Below are positions 59,306 to 64,000 of a stretch of 64,000 bases of DNA, one piece after another. The position numbers and the translations under genes are program-made. A model generated the notes under the pieces. It made no database searches, was not told where the DNA came from, and saw nothing but the letters and a program-made list of their open reading frames with translations. Each line of letters opens with the position of its first letter. Positions within the stretch are counted from its first letter, which is position 1. This DNA is from Beaufortia kweichowensis (taxonomy: Eukaryota; Chordata; Actinopteri; Cypriniformes; Gastromyzontidae), in NCBI GenBank assembly GCA_019155185.1, contig CM032817.1, forward strand, positions 12,927,472 to 12,991,471. Reading direction: 5' to 3'.

Positions 59306-59372
59306 TGAAGTTTTATTAACTAATTTCTGGAGGAGCGCGTGCTGATAATTGAACCGGCCAATCCATCAGTTC
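59306..59372 (+). mobile_element. Truncated A-type terminus of a DIRS/Ngaro-like element
   Basis: GTTTTATTAACTAATTTCTG and GGAGGAGCGCGTGCTGATAA match the first 45 bp of repeat A1 at 35824 with a few substitutions. Similarity stops after that, so this is a broken end of a related element. Confidence 0.55.
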
Positions 59373-59469
59373 TGAGCACCAGAGAAGACCGAAAACCACA
59401 AATGGTCCTGGATTACGTAACTGCCCGTTGGCCTCTTGGAGTGAAATAGTGCCTTCCACTTGAACTGTT

Positions 59470-59560
59470 GTTCAAGTTCAAGTTTATTTGTATAGAGCTT
59501 TAACAATGTAGCACTGTTTCAAAGCAGCTTTACAGCAGGATAAACAGAATGACAAGCAGA
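59470..59560. repeat. Short dispersed repeat (second copy of the 35052 type)
   Basis: GTTTATTTGTATAGAGCTTT and TTTCAAAGCAGCTTTACAG match 35068-35135. Confidence 0.6.
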
Positions 59561-59664
59561 AACATACAAAAACAAACTTAATAACCAATGTCTAATAACT
59601 GTAATATTTAATATCTAATATCAGCAGTCTCCTAGTGAGCACTCCAACATGGCGACGGTGGCAA

Positions 59665-59666
<2 letters not shown>

Positions 59667-59716
<50 letters not shown>
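59667..59716. repeat. (TA)n microsatellite at the Rex3 5' edge
   Basis: About 25 TA units; a shorter run follows the element at 63041-63059. Confidence 0.9.
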
Positions 59717-59719
<3 letters not shown>

Positions 59720-62700
59720 CTCCTGGGACCGCCACCTTATTGTGGTGGAGGGGTTTGAGTGCCTGAATGATCCAAGGAGCTATGTTGTCAGGGGCTATAC
59801 GCCCCTGGTAGGGTCTCCCAAGGCAAACAGGTCCTAGGTGACAAGCCAGACAAAGAGCGGTCCACCCCCCCCCTTATGAGAAGGTCTACAATAAATATCG
59901 TGACGTCGCCCGGTATGGCGCAGCCGGGGCCCCACCCTGGAGCCAGGCCTGGGGTTGGGGCTCGTATGCGAGCGCCTGGTGGCCGGGTCTTACCCCATGG
60001 GACCCGGCCGGGCTCAGCCCGAAGGAGTGACGTGGGGCCGACCTCCCGTGGGCTCACCACCTGCAGGAGGGACCATAAGGGGCCGGTGCATTGTGGTTTG
60101 GGTGGCGGTCGAAGGCAGGGACCTCGGCAACCCAATCCTCGGACACAGAACCTAACTCTAGGGACATGGAATGTCACCTCGCTGGGGGGAAAGGAGCCCG
60201 AACTAGTGCGAGAGGTAGAGAGGTACCGACTAGATATAGTCGGTCTCACCTCCACGCACAGTTTGGGCTCTGGAACCCAACTCCTCGAAAGAGGTTGGAC
60301 TCTCCACTACTCTGGAGTTGGCCTTGGTGAGAGGGCGGCGCGGTGGGAGTGGGCTTGCTTATAGCCCCCAGCTTAGCTGCCATGTGTTGGAGTTTACCCC
60401 GTGAATGAGAGGGTCGCTTTCCCTTCGCTCGGGTGGGGAATAGGTCTCTTGCTGTCATTTGTGCTTACGGGCGAATGGCAGTACAGAGTACCCGGCCTTC
60501 TTGGAGTCTCTGGGAGGGTGCTGGAAAGCGCTCAGTCTGGGGACTCCGCCATTTTGCTGGGGATTTCAACGCACACGTGGGCAACGCGGTGACACCTGAG
60601 AGGCGTGATTGGGAGGAACGGCCCCTGACCTGAACCCGAGTGGTGTTCTGTTGTTGGACTTCTGTGCTAGTCACGGCTTGTCCATAACGAACACCATGTT
60701 CGAAAGCATAAGGGTGCTCATCAGCACACGCGGCAACAGAGCCCTAGGGCGGAGGTCGATGATCGACTTTGTGGTTGTTTCATCTGGCCTCCGGCCATAT
60801 GTCTTGGACACTCGGGTGAAGAGAGGGCGGAGCTGTCAACTGATCACTACCTGGTGGTGAGTTGGATCCGCTGGCGGGGAGGAAGCTGGACAGACTTCGG
60901 CAGGCCCAAACGTTCTGTGAGGGTCTGTTGGGAACGTTTGGCAGAGCCCCCTGTCAGAGGGTCTTCAACTCCCACCTCCGGCAGAGCTTTGAACAGATCC
61001 CGAGGGAGGTTGGGGACATTGAGTCCGAGTGGACTATGTTTTCCGCCTCCATTGTCAAAGCGCCGTTGGAGCTGTGGTCGTAAGGTCTCTGGTGCCTGTC
61101 AGGGTGGCGGCTCCCCGAACCCGGTGGTGGACACCGGAAGTAAGGGATGCTGTCAAGCTGAAGAAGGAGTACTATCGAGCTTGGTTGGCTTGTGGGACTT
61201 CTGAGGCAGCTGATGGGTACCGGCAGGCCAAGCGGACTCTGCACGGGTGGTTGTGGAGGCAAAAACTTCGGGCCTGGGAAGAGTTCGGTGAGGACTTGGA
61301 GAAGGATTATCGGTCGGCCTCGAAGAGGTTCTGGCAAACTGTCCGGCGCCCGGAGGGAAGCGGTGCCCTACCAACACTGTATATAGTGGAGGTGGGGCTC
61401 TGCTGACCTCAACTGGGGATATTGTCGGGCGGTGGAAGGAATGCCGAGGATCTCCTCAACCCTGCCAACACGCCCTCCACTGAGGAGGCAGAGGCTGGGG
61501 ACGAGGGGATGGGCTCGGACATCACCGGGCTGAAGTCGCCGAGGTAGTTGAGAAGCTCCCGGTGGCAAGGCTCGGGGTGGGCCAGATCCGCCCTGAGTAC
61601 CTCAAGTCTCTGGATGAAGTGGGGCTGTCTTGGCTGACACGTCTCTACAACATCAGCGTGGAGGTGGGGACAGTGCCTCTGGACTGGCAGACGGGGTGGT
61701 GGTCCCCTCTATAAGAAGAGGGGGACGGAGGGTGTGTTTCAACTATAGGGGATCACACTCCTCAGCCTCCCCCGGAAAGTCTATGCCAGGGTACTGGAGA
61801 GGAGAATTCGTCCGATAGTTGAACCTCGGATACAGGAGGAACAATGCGGCTTTAGGTCCTGGTCGTGGAACACTGGACCAGCTCTATACCCTCTTTAGGA
61901 TACTGGAGGGTTCATGGGAGTTTGCTCAACCAGTCCACATGTGTTTTGTGGATCTGGAGAAGGCATTCGACCGTGTCCCTCGCGGTGTTCTGTGGGGGTG
62001 CTCTGGGAATATGGGGTCCGAGGCCCTTTGCTAGGGGCTGTCCGGTCCCTGTATGACCAGAGCAGGAGCATGGTTCGCATTGCCAGCAGTAAGTCAGACT
62101 CGTTCCCAGTGCGTGTTGGACTCTCGGCAGGGCTGCCCTTTGTCACCGGTCCTGTTCACTATCTTCATGGACAGGATTTCTAGAAGCAGCCAGGGACCGG
62201 AGGGGTCCGGTTTGGTGACCACAGGATCTCATCTCTGCTTTTGCGGATGATGTTGTCCTGTTGGCTTCATCAGGCCAGGACCTACAGCGGCACTGGGGCA
62301 GTTGCAGCTGAGTGTGAAGCGGCTGGGATGAGAATCAGCACCTCCAAATCTGAGGCCATGGTCCTCAGCCGGAAAAGGGTGGCTTGTCCCCTCCAGGTCG
62401 GTGGGGAGCTCCTGCCACAGGTGGAGGAGTTTAAGTATCTTGGGGTCTTGTTCACGAGTGAGGGAAGGATGGAGCGAGAGATCGACAGATGGATCGGTGC
62501 AGCTTCTGCAGTAATGCGGTCGATGTACCGGTCTGTCGTGGTAAAGAAGGAGCTGAGCCATAAGGCTAAGCTCTCGATTACCGGTCGATCGTTCCTACTC
62601 ACCTATGGTCATGAGCTTTGGGTCATGACCGAAAAGAGTGAGATCCAGGATACAAGCGGCGAAATGAGTTTCCTCCGCCGGGTGGTTGGGCTCCCTTAGA

Positions 62701-63042
62701 GATAGGGTGAGGAGCTCGGTCACCGGGGAGCTCGGAGTAGATCCGCTGCTCCTCCACATCGAGAGAGGCCAGCTGAGGTGGCTTGGGCATCTGTTTCGGA
62801 TGCCTCCTGGACGCCTCCCAAGGGAGGTGTTCCGGGCATGTCCCACCGGGAGGAGGCCCCGGGGAAGACCCAGAACACGCTGGAGGGACTATGTCTCTCG
62901 GCTGGCCTGGGAACGCCTCGGGATTCCCCCGGAGGAGCTGGAGGAAGTGTCTGGGGAGAGGGAAGTCTGGGCGTCCCTGCTTAGACTGCTGCCCCCGCGA
63001 CCCGGTCCCGGATAAGCGGAGGAAAATGGATGGATGGATGAA
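59717..63042 (+). pseudogene. Rex3 (RTE clade) LINE, near full length, frameshifted
   Basis: After a GC-rich 5' UTR, frames give the endonuclease (LTLGTWNVTSLGGKEPELVR at about 60151, GDFNAHVGN near 60558, RRSMIDFVVVSS near 60750) and then the RT (NYRGSHS-like, QLYTLFRILEGSWEFAQPVH, CFVDLEKAFDRVPRG near 61945, FADDVVLL at 62240, EEFKYLGVLFTSEGRMEREI near 62425), ending RPRGRPRTRWRDYVSRLAWE and LLPPRPGPG with a stop at 63013-63015. The tail is GATAAGCGGAGGAAAATGGA then TGGATGGATG. The published Rex3 PCR primer sites (from memory) occur at 61685-61703 and, inverted, about 62128-62148. At least eight frame changes make it inactive. Its length suggests a complete insertion, unlike most 5'-truncated Rex3 copies. 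Confidence 0.9.
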
Positions 63043-63059
63043 TATATATATATATATAT

Positions 63060-63360
63060 TGTGATGGAAATTTTTATATACTAGTGATATATGTTTTTAT
63101 GCTACATAAGTAAGCTTGGGTGTTGTCATTTACACACCCCAAGAAAAAAACATGGGACAAACCAGGCTCACTTGGAGGGTCATTTTTCCTTTGACACGTC
63201 ACAGCTGCAGTCAAAATTATTTTAGTTAAAGAGTTGTTTATTGAATTTGCTAGAGTTTGCAGCCGTGTAAGTCTGAGGTTTTCTAGTTGATTAGGGTTAT
63301 TTGTTGTGATTAAATTAAAAGATAAAAGGTTAATATTATACAATAAAGGATTGTTTAGCC
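63060..63360. other. Non-coding spacer
   Basis: AT-rich. Small minus-strand frames are not protein-like. Confidence 0.4.
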
Positions 63361-63605
63361 GATGCTTCAAAACCTAAGTGGATAAGGTTGACCAAATTTG
63401 AATGCTCCAAAACCTAAGTGGATAAGGTTGACCAACTGTGAATGCTCCAAAACCTAAGTGGATAAGGTTGACCAACTGTGAATGCTCCAAAACCTAAGTG
63501 GATAAGGTTGACCAACTGTGAATGCTTCAAAACCTAAGTGGATAAGGTTGACCAACTGTGAATGCTTCAAAACCTAAGTGGATAAGGTTGACCAACTGTG
63601 AAACC
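63361..63605. repeat. 40-bp minisatellite, six copies
   Basis: Unit AATGCTCCAAAACCTAAGTG + GATAAGGTTGACCAACTGTG, repeated six times with C/T change in CTCC/CTTC and one ACCAAATTTG variant in the first unit. No spacers. Confidence 0.95.
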
Positions 63606-64000
63606 TAATAGTTGTTTGCATATGTTCAGGCTGTATTTTGAAGTGTCTCCCTCACCATCACACAGCTCGAAACTCCCCCTATGGTCTGCTGCTGGACCAC
63701 ACACAGAATGGTCTCTGGTGCCACACAGTGGTGTATGAGGTATGTTGTTCCCTTGTTATATGCACAGCAGTTTGTTTAAAATAACAGTTAACACGGCTTC
63801 TGATGCCACACAGTGGAGAGGGAAAGTAACATTACAACATTTGTGTCATTGAATGTATCCCTTGGGATGAAACGTGCTGCACATGGGATGTGAATATTTT
63901 TTTAAATATGCAAAGTGATGACACTTGGTGACATACATAGGCCTGAAGGGCAGAAAGGCTGCAAGGTGCAGTTTCCGTAAAAGTACGCGCTCGTCTCACG
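63606..64000. other. Non-coding to the window end
   Basis: A short stretch at 63661-63740 (AATGGTCTCTGGTGCCACAC near a GTATGTTG donor-like site, with GATGCCACACAGTGG repeated at about 63801) looks like a small local duplication. No gene recognised. Confidence 0.35.

Noticed and set aside
63361..63605. CRISPR-like array
   Set aside because: The 40-bp units are directly adjacent with no unique spacers, and the genome is eukaryotic; it is a minisatellite.

Overview
The window is vertebrate nuclear DNA, almost certainly from a ray-finned fish and probably an otophysan such as a cyprinid (inference). The evidence is spliced coding fragments with GT-AG introns, a Rex3 LINE, L1- and L2-type LINEs, a DIRS/Ngaro-type tyrosine-recombinase retrotransposon, Harbinger, CACTA-like, hAT and IS3-integrase-type DNA transposons, a tRNA-derived SINE and large satellites. 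I found no intact ordinary single-copy gene. The window is a repeat-rich accessory region, and nearly every coding trace belongs to a mobile element or to an expanded, partly decayed gene family.

Layout. 1-1160: 3' end of a broken L1-like LINE. 1187-6168: a minus-strand, multi-exon gene, apparently broken, whose upstream exons resemble the N-terminal part of a tyrosine recombinase and whose last exon is a KMT5A-like SET domain; two direct repeats of about 0.4 kb lie on either side. 8190-9046: CACTA-like C-terminal fragment with an acidic tract. 9597-10174: solo LTR. 10490-21496: an 11 kb satellite with a monomer of about 113 bp and two levels of higher-order tandem duplication (1.49 kb and 1.98 kb); the first contains a non-autonomous hAT element. 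21.5-25.4 kb: decayed satellite, MITE, L2 fragment, solo LTR and a 181-bp tandem array. 25.4-28.5 kb and 43.2-45.6 kb: two paralogous segments with degraded copies of an exon of the SET-domain gene.

The main object is 28531-42561, a 14.0 kb DNA transposon. It has terminal inverted repeats of about 230-255 bp starting TATGGAAAGCC and a perfect 6-bp target duplication (GTCTCG). It carries two convergent spliced genes. A plus-strand gene next to the left end encodes a HECT-type ubiquitin ligase with a recognisable catalytic-cysteine motif. A minus-strand gene next to the right end encodes an rve/IS3-like integrase transposase with a helix-turn-helix. Both are damaged. Inside the transposase intron lies an L2 fragment, itself interrupted by a DIRS/Ngaro-like element with textbook split direct repeats (A1 - gag/RT-RH/YR - B1-A2-B2). 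The nesting gives a relative insertion history.

46.1-47.6 kb is a 1.4 kb (TA)n/(TCTA)n block. 49.2-52.1 kb is a damaged Harbinger element (Myb-like accessory gene plus HARBI1-type nuclease). 52594-52985 is a solo LTR with a perfect TSD. 56.3-58.1 kb is an insert of about 1.65 kb between 75-bp direct repeats. 59717-63042 is a nearly full-length but frameshifted Rex3 element inside a TA microsatellite. 63361-63605 is a 40-bp minisatellite. Family names come from recognising motifs by eye; no database search was run.
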